DNA of 64,000 nucleotides from assembly GCF_025200925.1 (NCBI RefSeq), contig NZ_CP104174.1:5580001-5644000 (forward strand), written 5' to 3'. A model generated the notes under the pieces. That model was not told the DNA's origin, searched no databases, and was given only the letters and a program-made list of their open reading frames with translations. The DNA comes from Bradyrhizobium sp. CB1015. GTDB lineage: Bacteria > Pseudomonadota > Alphaproteobacteria > Rhizobiales > Xanthobacteraceae. Positions 45,883-55,138 of the stretch are shown here, one piece after another; the stretch's first letter is position 1, and each line of letters begins with the position of its first letter. The position numbers and the translations under genes were made by a program.

Positions 45883-45909
45883 TCGGGGGATCCCCAAGCG
45901 ATCCCCCGA
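45883..45909 (-). promoter_or_regulatory. Strong hairpin between secreted-protein gene and transporter genes
   Basis: TCGGGGGATC and GATCCCCCGA form a perfect ten-base-pair stem with a seven-base loop in the 94-base gap. No T tract follows in either direction, so it is more likely an RNA-stabilising or attenuating hairpin than a full terminator. It would allow high expression of the secreted protein and lower expression of its transporter, as known in other type I operons. Confidence 0.6.
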
Positions 45910-45949
45910 AGCAGTTGTTGAGTACCAGCTTGTGCGGCTGATCCGTCTC

Positions 45950-48418
45950 CTACGCGAAGTGGAAGTCCTGGCTGTTCAGCTTGTCGAGTTGCGTGTTCTT
46001 CAGCGTGAGTGTGTCGCTCCCCGTCGCGATGACGACGTCGTGGCCTGACTGGGCCGCATGGGAGAGAACGCTGGCAAAGCTGTCGAACACGCTCTTGCTG
46101 AACTCGATCGTGTCGTGAGCAGGCCCGCGGGCAGCGAAGTCCTTGATGACGTCCTGGCCGAAGTTGGACGCAAACGTGAACGTATCCGCTCCCGCTTTGC
46201 CCACCATGACGTCATTGCCGGTGCTGCTAGTCAGCGTGTCGCTGCCGCGAGAGCCGATCATCGCCGCGCCCGAGCTGGTGCCGACCACGTGGCCTGTAGT
46301 GTCGACCTGCTCGGCGGTAAAGGCGTGGCTCTTGCCCGACAGATCCGACGTCTGGAAGCTCCACTTGCCGTCGGCTCCGGTGGTCACCGAACCGACCGAG
46401 GTCGTGCCGTCCGACAGCTTGATCTCGCTGTTGGGAGCGGCCGTGCCGTTGATTGTCGCGGTGTGGTCCCAGTGCTGGCGCACATTGGTGACTTCGACGG
46501 TTGCGGCGTCCTTGGCGCCGCCATGACCGATCGGCGGATCGATCGGCTGCGACAAGGCGCTGGTGTTGCCGGCTGCGTCGGTCGCCGTCGCGGTGAAGGT
46601 GTGCGACCCATGCTTGAGATTCGGGGTCGTCACGCTCCAATTGCCGTCACTTGCAACGGTCGCGGTGCCGAGCAGGGTCGTGCCCTCATAGAGGTTGATC
46701 AAGCTGCCGGCTTCCGCCGTACCGGACACCGTTGCGCGGTTGTGCGTCGTCGGATCGCTCAACAGAACCGGAGCATCGGGGGCAGCGGTATCCACCGTGA
46801 CATCCAGTGCAGTCGATGCCTTGCTGGTAACGCCGGAGACCGTGTCCGTCGCAGTGAAGCCGTGCTTGCCGTCCGGCAGCGCGGCGGTCGTGTAGTGCCA
46901 CGCTCCGCTGGCATCCGCTGTGACCGTGCCAAGCTGGGTGGCGCCGTCGAACACCTTGACCGTGCTGTTGGCAACCGCAGTCCCGTCCAGGGTCACTGTT
47001 TTGTCGCTCGTGATATGATCACCGGCGGTACCGGTATCGTTGGAGAACGAGGCGATCTTCGGCGCGGCGGGCGCAGTGGTGCTGGGGCCCGATGTGCCGG
47101 TGCCGGAGGTCCCCGTGCCGGCCGTGCCCGAACCAGACGTACCGGACCCTGATGAGCCGGACGATCCAATGACAGGATCAAAAGGCGCTGACGCGACGCT
47201 TACGTTGCCCGCAACGTCGGTCGCAGTGGCCGTGAGGGTGTGTGCGCCGGCCGCCAGAGCAGCCGTCGTTACCGCCCAAGCGCCGCTAGCGTTCGTTGTT
47301 GCCGTACCGACCTGAGTCGTGCCGTCATATACCTTGATCGTGCTGTTAGCTTCGGCGGTCCCGGACGCCACCACCTGATTGGCGCTATTCACGGTGTCGC
47401 TCGCGATTATCGGTGCAGCCGGCGCCTTGGTGTCGACGGTAACCGCCAGTGCCGCCGACGCAGCGCTGACCTGGCCCGACGAGTTCGTCGCGGTCGCCAT
47501 CAGCGTATGCTTTGCGTCGGTCAAGACCTGGGTGATGTAATCCCAAGTGCCGGTCGAAGTCGCCGTCGTCGAACCGATCTGGGTCGTACCATCGTAGATT
47601 TTGACCGTGCTGCCGGCCGCAGCGGTGCCCTTGAGCTGGAGCGTGTTGTCGTTGGTGATCTTGTCCCCGGCAACACCGCTATCGGTCGAGAACGAGGCTA
47701 TAGTGGGTGCACCCGGTGCGGTCGGCGTGGTGGGTGCCGTCGGGGTGGTGGGAGCAGTCCCCGACAACGGCTGCGGCGGAGGGATAAGAGCGCCCGGAAC
47801 GAGCTGACCGTCCACGATCGTTGCCCAGCGCACATTGTCCCACTGGGTAATATTTAACGTGGCGCCTTCATAACCAGCCGGAACCGAGATGGAAAACGGC
47901 GCAGAACCAAACGAGTTCTGTATGAAATACACATCTTTGAGGGCGACGTTGTATGTGTGACCGGGTCCCGCATCCGCGTTAATACGCAGACCAAACGGAC
48001 CACCTTCGAATACATCGTTCACGAACGTGAAGTTTCCGTCAAAATAGTCCGCCACGAAGAGTCCGGCGGTCGCATTTTGGTCATGGGAAACGATCATCGT
48101 ATTTGTGATGGTCACATTGCCATGGCCGCCGGGAGCATAGGCCTGAATACCGTCCGCGTGATCGCCCGCCAGTCCCGTCGTTTCGATGTACGAATTATTG
48201 ATGCTTACAGTCCCACTACCACCAATGCGCACACCTTCCTGTGAATTGATACGGACGTCGTCGATGCTGAATGAGCCGGTGCCTACGATGGACGCGGTAT
48301 CGCCGGTGTCGGTAATACTCTTGTTCGAAATCGTCCCGCCATTTGGAACGTTGACCGAATTCGAAGTAGTAACCCCGCTAAACATCGGATCATTCCAGCT
48401 CAGAGGAATGGCTGCCAT
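45950..48418 (-). CDS. Type I-secreted protein: beta-helix domain, five Ig-like repeats, RTX-like C-terminus
   Basis: 822 residues from ATG 48418, preceded by AGGAGAAACTAG. Residues 1-215 resemble a right-handed parallel beta-helix like pectate lyases (GDHADGIQAYAPGGHG, QNATAGLFVADYFDG, QWDNVRWATIVDGQLVPG). A Pro/Thr linker leads to five Ig-like repeats of about 90 residues with the shared pattern GTAxxxSxxKxYDGTTxxG. The last 110 residues resemble a hemolysin-type end (GSRGSDTLTSSTGNDVMVG; FASNFGQDVIKDF), ending LNSQDFHFA as secretion signal. No N-terminal signal peptide is present. The downstream ABC and HlyD genes fit export. It may bind or cut a polysaccharide; activity is not shown. Confidence 0.88.
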   Translation of the reverse strand: MAAIPLSWNDPMFSGVTTSNSVNVPNGGTISNKSITDTGDTASIVGTGSFSIDDVRINSQEGVRIGGSGTVSINNSYIETTGLAGDHADGIQAYAPGGHGNVTITNTMIVSHDQNATAGLFVADYFDGNFTFVNDVFEGGPFGLRINADAGPGHTYNVALKDVYFIQNSFGSAPFSISVPAGYEGATLNITQWDNVRWATIVDGQLVPGALIPPPQPLSGTAPTTPTAPTTPTAPGAPTIASFSTDSGVAGDKITNDNTLQLKGTAAAGSTVKIYDGTTQIGSTTATSTGTWDYITQVLTDAKHTLMATATNSSGQVSAASAALAVTVDTKAPAAPIIASDTVNSANQVVASGTAEANSTIKVYDGTTQVGTATTNASGAWAVTTAALAAGAHTLTATATDVAGNVSVASAPFDPVIGSSGSSGSGTSGSGTAGTGTSGTGTSGPSTTAPAAPKIASFSNDTGTAGDHITSDKTVTLDGTAVANSTVKVFDGATQLGTVTADASGAWHYTTAALPDGKHGFTATDTVSGVTSKASTALDVTVDTAAPDAPVLLSDPTTHNRATVSGTAEAGSLINLYEGTTLLGTATVASDGNWSVTTPNLKHGSHTFTATATDAAGNTSALSQPIDPPIGHGGAKDAATVEVTNVRQHWDHTATINGTAAPNSEIKLSDGTTSVGSVTTGADGKWSFQTSDLSGKSHAFTAEQVDTTGHVVGTSSGAAMIGSRGSDTLTSSTGNDVMVGKAGADTFTFASNFGQDVIKDFAARGPAHDTIEFSKSVFDSFASVLSHAAQSGHDVVIATGSDTLTLKNTQLDKLNSQDFHFA

Positions 48419-48935
48419 CTAGTTTCTCCTGGTAGTTTTCGATCTGGTTTGTCCCCGGTACGCGCCCAACGTTGATCCCCCGAGCGTTGGTACCGTAAGT
48501 GCGACCCGCTGGCGCGGCGCCGTTGGTTGGTCTTTGTCGATTGGCAGAGGCTTTTTTGCGACGACATGGCGGCCTGCTCAAGGTGATTATTGGCTGACCT
48601 CGCCAAGCGGCAAACAAATTTAAATATGGCGTCAATCACTTAATTAACTAAGGCACTCGTAGGAGCAGCAGTCACACGGAAAAATCAACAATATCGAGGA
48701 ATACTGGTATGGACGCCTGCTCCCGTGGCGCGCTTCATTTCGCCTGGTTCGACTGCCACTCGACGACGCTAGACGCTCGACCTGCTGGCAAACCTCTTCG
48801 CCTCGCGGGCACGCGAACTCTGCAGTTTGTCGGAGATCTCGATGGGACCCTGCCCCGATCAACCGGACCGCTGTGGCCCGCACGGCATCCGCCGCCCCGC
48901 CTTGGCTTTTCACCATCTAGAAGCTCGTCGATGAT
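48419..48935. other. Upstream region of the secreted-protein gene
   Basis: Contains an AT-rich island at about 48610-48660 that may hold the promoter of the secretion operon. No gene is supported; short frames on both strands lack ribosome binding sites. Confidence 0.4.
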
Positions 48936-49094
48936 TTAGGCGCTTCGATACCGAGTCAGATTGGGATCGGAAAGTTTTCTGGCGGCACGAGGATTCGACG
49001 CTTCTGCGGGTATCGCCTGACGGCGAATGAGGCCTTTCCGTTCGAGCGTGACGATCATCTGATGGACTGAGGGCGGGCTAAGACCGAACCATGT
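48936..49094 (-). pseudogene. Remnant of a LexA-like winged-helix protein
   Basis: The segment FGLSPPSVHQMIVTLERKGL followed by IRRQ resembles a winged-helix DNA-binding end seen in small rhizobial LexA-like regulators. The N-terminal part is missing or out of frame, and the tail (AARKLSDPNLTRYRSA) may be run-on. Too short to call functional. Confidence 0.35.
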
Positions 49095-49660
49095 CGGCTT
49101 CAGCGGGGGCCGAACATACACGCTCTTTCGGCAGGCGCTCCATGATATTGCGCGCCTTGTGGATCTGGAACCGTTGGATCGCAGCGCCCGAACCGAAGGT
49201 GCGGCGGATCGCCTTCGACAACGCCTTCGCGCCGTCGGCGACGTCGGGGCAAGCCCGCGCGAGACCAGGTTGTCCAGCGGGGGTTGAACCGTTGCGGCAT
49301 TCTCGGTCGCCCCCTCGCCAGCCTCAGCCGATGCTTATTGCCTTGGCCGTTACCCAATCGCGACGACCAGCACGAGATCGTCGCCGAGATGCAGCCCGTC
49401 GATTTGGACCACCAGAAGGTCGAGCGCGGACAGATCGGCAGCCATGAAATCGGCCGGCGGCCCCGCCGCCAGCGCGACGAACCGCCGCGAGGCCGACGGC
49501 TTCAAAACCCCTGATCCGGGAGGTGCCGGCACGTCAGCTTCGGGCAGCCGGCAGCGCGGCTGAACCGGCGCGTCGACACATTGATCGGCATCAGGTTCAT
49601 CGCCCCGCGACCGAGCCAATCCTCGGTGCGCCGCCACCATTTCACCAGTTCGAATCGTGA
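49095..49660 (-). pseudogene. Decayed IS256-family transposase
   Basis: Minus-strand frames give DLSALDLLVVQIDGLHLGDD, the first-Asp region of IS256 transposases, then pieces that read as VADGA/ALSKAIRRTFGSGAA and QIHKARNIMERLPK when frames are switched. Several frameshifts are needed and the ends are lost. It is a different subgroup from the intact IS256 element at 24582. Confidence 0.65.
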
Positions 49661-49689
49661 CCTCCCGGCCGGCACCCGGGCACTCGAGC

Positions 49690-50115
49690 CTCGATCTTGC
49701 CGGCGTCTAAGCGGATCCGTCCCCGCGTTCGGTCCAACGATGCGCCCGCTGCGCCGCGTCGCAACCGTGGCGGCCGACAGGCCGCCGTGACATCCGCCTC
49801 CATCGTCGTGCCGATCTGCCGATCTCTAGCATCACTCGGAACATGGGACGGGCCGCTTCGGGAAAGGAGCCGGCCATCGCTTCTTCCTCGATCAGATCGG
49901 CAAGCGTCGCCACATGCGATGGCCCCTTGGCAACGAACCGCATGCTCGGCCGCTGCGCACCTTCGCAGATCGCCTCGGCATCGATTGCGTCGTTCTTTTG
50001 CCCTTACAAACGGCATTACATAAGCGGGTGGGATCAGCCGAACCTGATAGCCAAGCTGCGTGAGCTGTCGGGCCCAGTGATGGGCTCCGCCACAAGCCTC
50101 TAAAGCTACGTGTAA
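49690..50115 (-). pseudogene. Decayed IS110-family transposase
   Basis: Read from 50110 leftward: ALEACGGAHHWARQLTQLGY, then QVRLIPPAYVMPFV, then after a frameshift IDAEAICEGAQRPSMRFV, all hallmarks of the IS110 DEDD transposase. A further piece reads LIEEEAMAGSFPEAARPMFR. The start and the C-terminal transposase_20 domain are missing. It adjoins the decayed IS256 copy, forming a small graveyard of elements. Confidence 0.65.
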
Positions 50116-50630
50116 CTCGGCAGGACTGCCAAGAATCCAAGAGCTTTCCTCGGCTGATCCGTTTGCTGAATACAGCCCGTCCTTTCCGTCCGCTCCATAA
50201 CGGGGCGCCGGGCGGCAAGCCGTGCCTGATGTTGACGCCGCTGACGAACCTTTTGCAGGTATTAAATACCATCAATAAACCAACTTAAACAAAATTAATT
50301 GGACACAAAGCGAAATAAATCGCTCGACCGCCCTCTCATTCGGCGGTATTTCCTCGTGGCTCAACGCGGAAGCCAGGCAATCTCCGCTTTAGCGTTGCTG
50401 TTAGGGGAGAAGCGGACACCGCTCGGGCGGGCGCTTAATGAGGTACACGTCTTAGGAGGGTTTGAGGGACCTATTGCGCATTTTAATTGGCGACGTTGAA
50501 TAAATTTGTCGATCAGGTCCGATGAGCGCGTACAGATGTCTCTTCATGGAGAGCATATAAGGAGGGTACAGCGCCCGGCAGGCAACAATTTGGCCCTACA
50601 ACCCAATTCAATCTTGAATGGTAATCCCGC
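50116..50630. other. Gap upstream of galE with AT-rich segment
   Basis: Bases 50262-50310 are AT-rich. A 66-codon frame at 50299-50499 has no clear ribosome binding site or known motif. No gene is supported. Confidence 0.35.
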
Positions 50631-51650
50631 ATGGAACTGACAACGAGGCCGCTTAATCCGCCCCCTAAGTCGACGTGCTTGGTCACAGGTGGGGCAGGCT
50701 ACATCGGAGGTCACACAGTCCTCGCCCTTCTCGATGCGGGACATGAAGTCATCATTCTCGACGACTTGTCCACGGGCTTCCGCTGGTCCGTCCCAAACAC
50801 CGCTAAACTTATCATAGGCGACGTGGGCGATTTTGACCTGGTCTGTCGCGTGATCAGGACAAACGAGATAACTTCTGTCCTACATTTTGCGGCGAAGACT
50901 GTCGTGCCGGATTCCGTGCGAGACCCGCTCGGCTATTACTTGGCGAATGCTGTGAAAACCCACACGCTTCTCGCCGCCGCAATAAGCGAAAAGGTCGACA
51001 ATTTCATATTTTCTTCGAGCGCCGCGATTTACGGAAATTCAGAATCGCTTGTTTCGGAGGCCCAGAAGCCTGATCCCCAATCACCATATGGCCGGTCAAA
51101 GTACATGGCCGAGTGTATGATCCAGGATACGGGAGCAGCGCACGAGATGCGTTATGCCATTCTACGATACTTCAACGTGGCCGGCGCCGATCCAAAAGGC
51201 CGAATGGGTCAATCAACGAAGAATGCTACTCATCTCATTAAGGTGGCGATCGAAACAGCTCTCGGGAAAAGACCCTGCATGGAAATTTTCGGAAACGACT
51301 ATCCTACACCCGATGGATTTGCCGTCAGAGACTACATCCACGTTGCAGATTTAGCGGACGCTCACGTCCTCGCACTCAGCCGTCTGCAACGAGGGACAAG
51401 GAGCTTCACCGTAAATTGCGGGTATGGTCGGGGTTATTCCGTTAAAGAGGTTGTCGATATCGTCAAGGCATTAACTGGAATTGATTTTAAGGTTAGGTTA
51501 GCCCCGCGCCGAGCTGGGGACTTGGCATCGGTGGTCGCCAATAGTGATCAGCTTAGATCATTCGGTTGGCTCCCCCGTTTTGACGAACTATCAACAATGG
51601 TGCGACATGCCTACCGGTGGGAGTTGGAGCTGGCAAGCAAAAGGCATTGA
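50631..51650 (+). CDS. galE: UDP-glucose 4-epimerase
   Basis: 339 residues. It interconverts UDP-glucose and UDP-galactose with bound NAD. The Rossmann motif is TGGAGYIGGH (19-28); catalytic Tyr153 and Lys157 lie in SPYGRSKYMAE. The substrate region RYFNVAGADPKGRMGQ and the DGFAVRDYIHVADLADAHV segment are diagnostic of GalE. It starts with ATG 50631, following an extension of about ten residues before the fold. It stands alone on the plus strand beside exopolysaccharide genes and probably supplies UDP-galactose to them. Confidence 0.93.
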   Translation: MELTTRPLNPPPKSTCLVTGGAGYIGGHTVLALLDAGHEVIILDDLSTGFRWSVPNTAKLIIGDVGDFDLVCRVIRTNEITSVLHFAAKTVVPDSVRDPLGYYLANAVKTHTLLAAAISEKVDNFIFSSSAAIYGNSESLVSEAQKPDPQSPYGRSKYMAECMIQDTGAAHEMRYAILRYFNVAGADPKGRMGQSTKNATHLIKVAIETALGKRPCMEIFGNDYPTPDGFAVRDYIHVADLADAHVLALSRLQRGTRSFTVNCGYGRGYSVKEVVDIVKALTGIDFKVRLAPRRAGDLASVVANSDQLRSFGWLPRFDELSTMVRHAYRWELELASKRH

Positions 51651-51678
51651 AAGACCAGAGTACTAAGTAACGGCTCGG

Positions 51679-52845
51679 TCAGAATCCAACTCGCTTCGGA
51701 GGGGCGATCCTCGATCCCGGTACAAGCAACCCATTTACAATCGTGGCATAACGAACGTTGTCCCAGAGCATAATGTGATTCACGTGCCCGCCATAATCCC
51801 TGAGCAAGAACGGGCCATATTGGAATGGACCGACGAAGTATACGTTCCTTAGGTAAACGAAATTGTCGCCCCCGCTGTCGGGATGCACGCGCAAGCCATA
51901 GGGACCGCTGATAAAAACGACATCCTGCAAATCGATCGTGCCGGTCCAGTTATCTGCGACAAAGATGCCAGCGGTCGCGTCATGGTTGTAAGAATAAAAC
52001 GTCGTATTTCTGATGGTTATGGTCCCACGATTCCCCGGTGCATAGGTCTGCAGACCGTCAGCGTGATCGCCGGATATGCCTTGTGCCTCAATGTAGCAAT
52101 TGCTGATGTTGAATGCCCCCGAACCACTGACGCGAATGCCCTCCCTCGAAAGGATACGGCAGTAATCAATGCTATTGTTGCCGCTCATCCCGATGCTTGC
52201 CGGTTCAGAGACCTGCTCCCTAATTGAAGTACGAAAAAGGTTCTGGCCCCTACTGAGCCAAAGCCCGCTGGTTTTTTCCGTCATTCCCGTGAAGATCGCA
52301 TCATTGAAGGTGAGCGGGATGGCGCCGACAGGCATGCTTTGCGGGGCATCGTTGATCGATTCTGCGTCAGCGTTGTCGCCAGAACCATTTGTTGCTCCGA
52401 CGGTCAATGCGATGCTGCCCACGCTCTTGTCGAGAGCAACAATGCCAGCTGCCGTGACGGTCCGGTCCGACTTCATCGAATGACTGCCGGACGACGTATA
52501 CCCGCTCGCACATTGCCCCACTTTCGGGATGGCAGGTTTGGCGTCCGTTGACGGCAAGCAATATGAGGCCGAGGACGAATAACCCGCTGGGCATGCAGGA
52601 CCGCCATTCGGCAACGGCATCGCCGCTGTGCCGACAATGATTACCAGTGGAACGAACATTAAGACCAGCTTAGCCGCGAACCGGGGCCGAGGGGCGCACT
52701 TTGAGCATAAGTGAGCATCACCGCCCTTGCTCCTGGCCGCCCCTACGGACCACGAGCAACGCAAGGCCGCTGAAGGGCAATCCGGTGCCGGCGCGCCGGG
52801 GCGCCGCTTCCGACTAACAGGCCAAACTCGCAGCAGTTGGATCAC
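51679..52845 (-). CDS. Beta-helix protein paralogous to the N-terminal domain of the type I-secreted protein
   Basis: 388 residues from GTG 52845 (GAGAGG upstream); ATG 52659 is a possible shorter start. Residues 55-75 form one hydrophobic segment (LVLMFVPLVIIVGTAA), probably a membrane anchor or late signal. Next come short Cys/Tyr modules (CPAGYSSSASYC, then CASGYTSSGSHS where the second Cys is lost). Residues 175-388 match the beta-helix domain of the 822-residue protein: GDHADGLQTYAPGNRG, DATAGIFVADNWTG, LWDNVRYATIVNGLLVPG. It has no Ig repeats and no RTX-like tail, so it must reach the envelope by another route. It may act on the polysaccharide made by this locus. Confidence 0.78.
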   Translation of the reverse strand: MIQLLRVWPVSRKRRPGAPAPDCPSAALRCSWSVGAARSKGGDAHLCSKCAPRPRFAAKLVLMFVPLVIIVGTAAMPLPNGGPACPAGYSSSASYCLPSTDAKPAIPKVGQCASGYTSSGSHSMKSDRTVTAAGIVALDKSVGSIALTVGATNGSGDNADAESINDAPQSMPVGAIPLTFNDAIFTGMTEKTSGLWLSRGQNLFRTSIREQVSEPASIGMSGNNSIDYCRILSREGIRVSGSGAFNISNCYIEAQGISGDHADGLQTYAPGNRGTITIRNTTFYSYNHDATAGIFVADNWTGTIDLQDVVFISGPYGLRVHPDSGGDNFVYLRNVYFVGPFQYGPFLLRDYGGHVNHIMLWDNVRYATIVNGLLVPGSRIAPPKRVGF

Positions 52846-52869
52846 ATGGAGGACCTCTCTTTTTGCATT

Positions 52870-53658
52870 TTAGCTTAGTATCCGGCCGCGACAGACCTGC
52901 GGCAAATCCGGCTGCAGCCCTCTTTCTCGTAACATGTACCAAGTACCGGCCCGGGCCGTCTTGTGATAGATCTCCTTGAAGTGGCCTTTGGCCTGCATTA
53001 CCGATGCTTCGGCGCCCGGTCTTAAGTGCTCGTGAATTTCGATGACCAGCGATCCGATGCGGTCGATCCATCCGGCACAGTTCTCGAAGACCTCTCTCTC
53101 TGCTCCCTCAATATCCATCTTGAGGACGTCGACTCGCGGCATGTCGTAGCGCCGCATGATCTCCGGAAGCGTCAGTCCATCAATACCTCCATCGGCCGTT
53201 GCCATGGTCTGCATACCCCACGATCCGGTGCCGGGGTCGAACATGTCAAGTTTCGCATTCTCCTTCCAGACTGCAGCCTGAAGCGGTTGAATGTTCGGGT
53301 AGGGCCTGGTGTTCTCAACCAACAGTTCGAAGTTTGCCGGGTCCGGTTCAATTGCCACGATTCGCGCGTTGGGCCATCTATTTGCAAAGTAGATCGATGC
53401 AAAGCCAATATTCGCGCCGGCATCGATTATGGTTGAAGGTGGCTCTGGAGGATTGAACAGGTACTCATGCTGCTGAAAGATGTCGTGGAAGACCCGGTGG
53501 TCTGACGATCGCATTCTGATCGTGAAAGGTTGCTTGATCCCATTTATTTGCACGCGAACGCGTTTCGGATGCCCTGTCAGGCCAAACCTGGCAATGCTCG
53601 AGACACCGCCAAATCCGAATTCAGTATAGTACGCACGTAAACCGGCGAGAAGCCCCAT
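52870..53658 (-). CDS. FkbM-family methyltransferase
   Basis: 262 residues from ATG 53658, preceded by GGAAGG. The SAM-binding motif is TIIDAGANIGFASIYFANRW, followed by IVAIEPDPANFELLVENTR. The later segment VDVLKMDIEGAEREVFEN is the FkbM hallmark. The C-terminal half (GSLVIEIHEHL) completes the domain. Such enzymes O-methylate sugars in surface polysaccharides or antibiotics. It lies downstream of the polymerase-like membrane protein on the same strand, with 73 bases between, so methylation of the exopolysaccharide is likely. Confidence 0.9.
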   Translation of the reverse strand: MGLLAGLRAYYTEFGFGGVSSIARFGLTGHPKRVRVQINGIKQPFTIRMRSSDHRVFHDIFQQHEYLFNPPEPPSTIIDAGANIGFASIYFANRWPNARIVAIEPDPANFELLVENTRPYPNIQPLQAAVWKENAKLDMFDPGTGSWGMQTMATADGGIDGLTLPEIMRRYDMPRVDVLKMDIEGAEREVFENCAGWIDRIGSLVIEIHEHLRPGAEASVMQAKGHFKEIYHKTARAGTWYMLRERGLQPDLPQVCRGRILS

Positions 53659-53731
53659 TTCTTGCCTTCCATCTTTTTGAAACTGATATCACGGCACGTA
53701 CAAATTCCACTGGATAAGTCAGGAAACATCT

Positions 53732-55087
53732 TCACAGGTCGGGATGAGTGACCCAATGGGAATGAGCGTCTTGCGCCGCGGACGTTGTGGAAGCGAACCC
53801 GTTATTGTGATCGAACATCCACATGCCGCTACCGAGCAGGAAGATGAGCAAGACGTAAGGAGCATCCCACAAGTGGACTGTGCAGGCGGCGAAAGCCAGT
53901 CCGCAAAGCGTGATGATAAGACCCTTTCGGCATTGCGCTACCTCAAACGAGAGGTTTCTCAGCCGGCCCAGACCAAAGCAAACCGAAAGAAAACCGCCAG
54001 CCATAAACAACAAGCCGGGGAAACCGTACCGAACGGCGGTTTCCAACCAGAAGTTATCGATGCTGCCGGGCATCCACTCGGGACGATCCCAGTCATATAG
54101 AGCAGTTCCAAAGATCGGGTGCGCCATCACTGATCCCGTGCCGTACTGCCAGATGAGCACACGCATGTAGGAAGTGTCCGCATTGAACGTCAGATATGAA
54201 ATGAAGACCTCAAAAGGGGTTCGGTTGGAGAGGACGTTCACGACAAGATAGGCACTGATCATCAGTAAGGCCAATATTGCCCAACGTCGCGTCAAGTTCA
54301 CAGTAACTTTGTCCCAAGCGATAAACATGGCCTGAACGACGACCGATAGGAGAGCACCGGAGGAAAGCGAAAAGAACACCGCCATCACCACAGGGCCCAA
54401 CGCTAATCGCCCCATTTGGCGCCGGGCGACGCCAAATGCGTAATAGCTCAAGGCGAAGGCACTTGAACACACGACACCAAACAAGATCTGGTGTTCGAAG
54501 GGGCCCTGAGCGCGTCTAAGCCCCATCCGTGGCTCATCATAAACGACCCTGTAGACCGAAAATACCTTGCCAAACAATTCAATCAAGATCGGCGAGCCCG
54601 AGATACTTTCATACGCGGCGAATGGCAGCAGAAAAACGACTATGAGTGCCAGACACCTCACCATGTGCTGAAACGCGAAAACATCCCGAACGTATCGCTT
54701 TGCAAGCAGGAAGGTTCCGAGCGTCTCGATCACGAAGATCCCTGCGGACTGCAGACCGCTGTCGATGCCGTGCTGGCTCACCAATACGATCGCCGGCCAT
54801 ATCGCCGCCAAAAGCATCAAGATGTCCGGCAGCCGTGTTCGCCCCATCCGTCCAGACAACCACGCTATCAAACACGGAATGAAGGTCGCAACCAGCACGA
54901 GCCGGTAAGGGGACAAGCGTATCGAGCCTATATAGATAAGAATCGGCATAGCCAACGAGAAAACGAAAACCGTAAGAAGCGGAGGGATCTTGGGGCTCCG
55001 CGTCGGTTGAGCCGCTGCAACTTGTCGGCCGACGGGAGGCAACGACCTTCCGACCTGACGAGACCTTTTTGCCGCAATGCTTACCAC
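53732..55087 (-). CDS. Wzy/O-antigen-ligase-like polysaccharide polymerase
   Basis: 451 residues with about eleven hydrophobic helices and a periplasmic loop that contains TSYMRVLIWQYGTGSVMAHP and GTALYDWDRPEWMPGSIDNF. This is the position and character of the catalytic loop in ExoQ, Wzy and WaaL relatives. It starts with GTG 55087 after AGGAAGG. It probably polymerises or ligates repeat units at the periplasmic face. Neighbours on the same strand are a deacetylase and a glycosyltransferase upstream and an FkbM methyltransferase downstream. Polymerase and ligase cannot be told apart from sequence. Confidence 0.85.
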   Translation of the reverse strand: MVSIAAKRSRQVGRSLPPVGRQVAAAQPTRSPKIPPLLTVFVFSLAMPILIYIGSIRLSPYRLVLVATFIPCLIAWLSGRMGRTRLPDILMLLAAIWPAIVLVSQHGIDSGLQSAGIFVIETLGTFLLAKRYVRDVFAFQHMVRCLALIVVFLLPFAAYESISGSPILIELFGKVFSVYRVVYDEPRMGLRRAQGPFEHQILFGVVCSSAFALSYYAFGVARRQMGRLALGPVVMAVFFSLSSGALLSVVVQAMFIAWDKVTVNLTRRWAILALLMISAYLVVNVLSNRTPFEVFISYLTFNADTSYMRVLIWQYGTGSVMAHPIFGTALYDWDRPEWMPGSIDNFWLETAVRYGFPGLLFMAGGFLSVCFGLGRLRNLSFEVAQCRKGLIITLCGLAFAACTVHLWDAPYVLLIFLLGSGMWMFDHNNGFASTTSAAQDAHSHWVTHPDL

Positions 55088-55138
55088 CGGCTTCCTTCCT
55101 ATGTGAATGCCTCTGCCCGCCGCACAGGCGTGACGATA

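Noticed and set aside
46058..47152. 364-codon plus-strand frame opposite the secreted-protein gene
   Set aside because: Repetitive shadow of the Ig-like repeats on the other strand.
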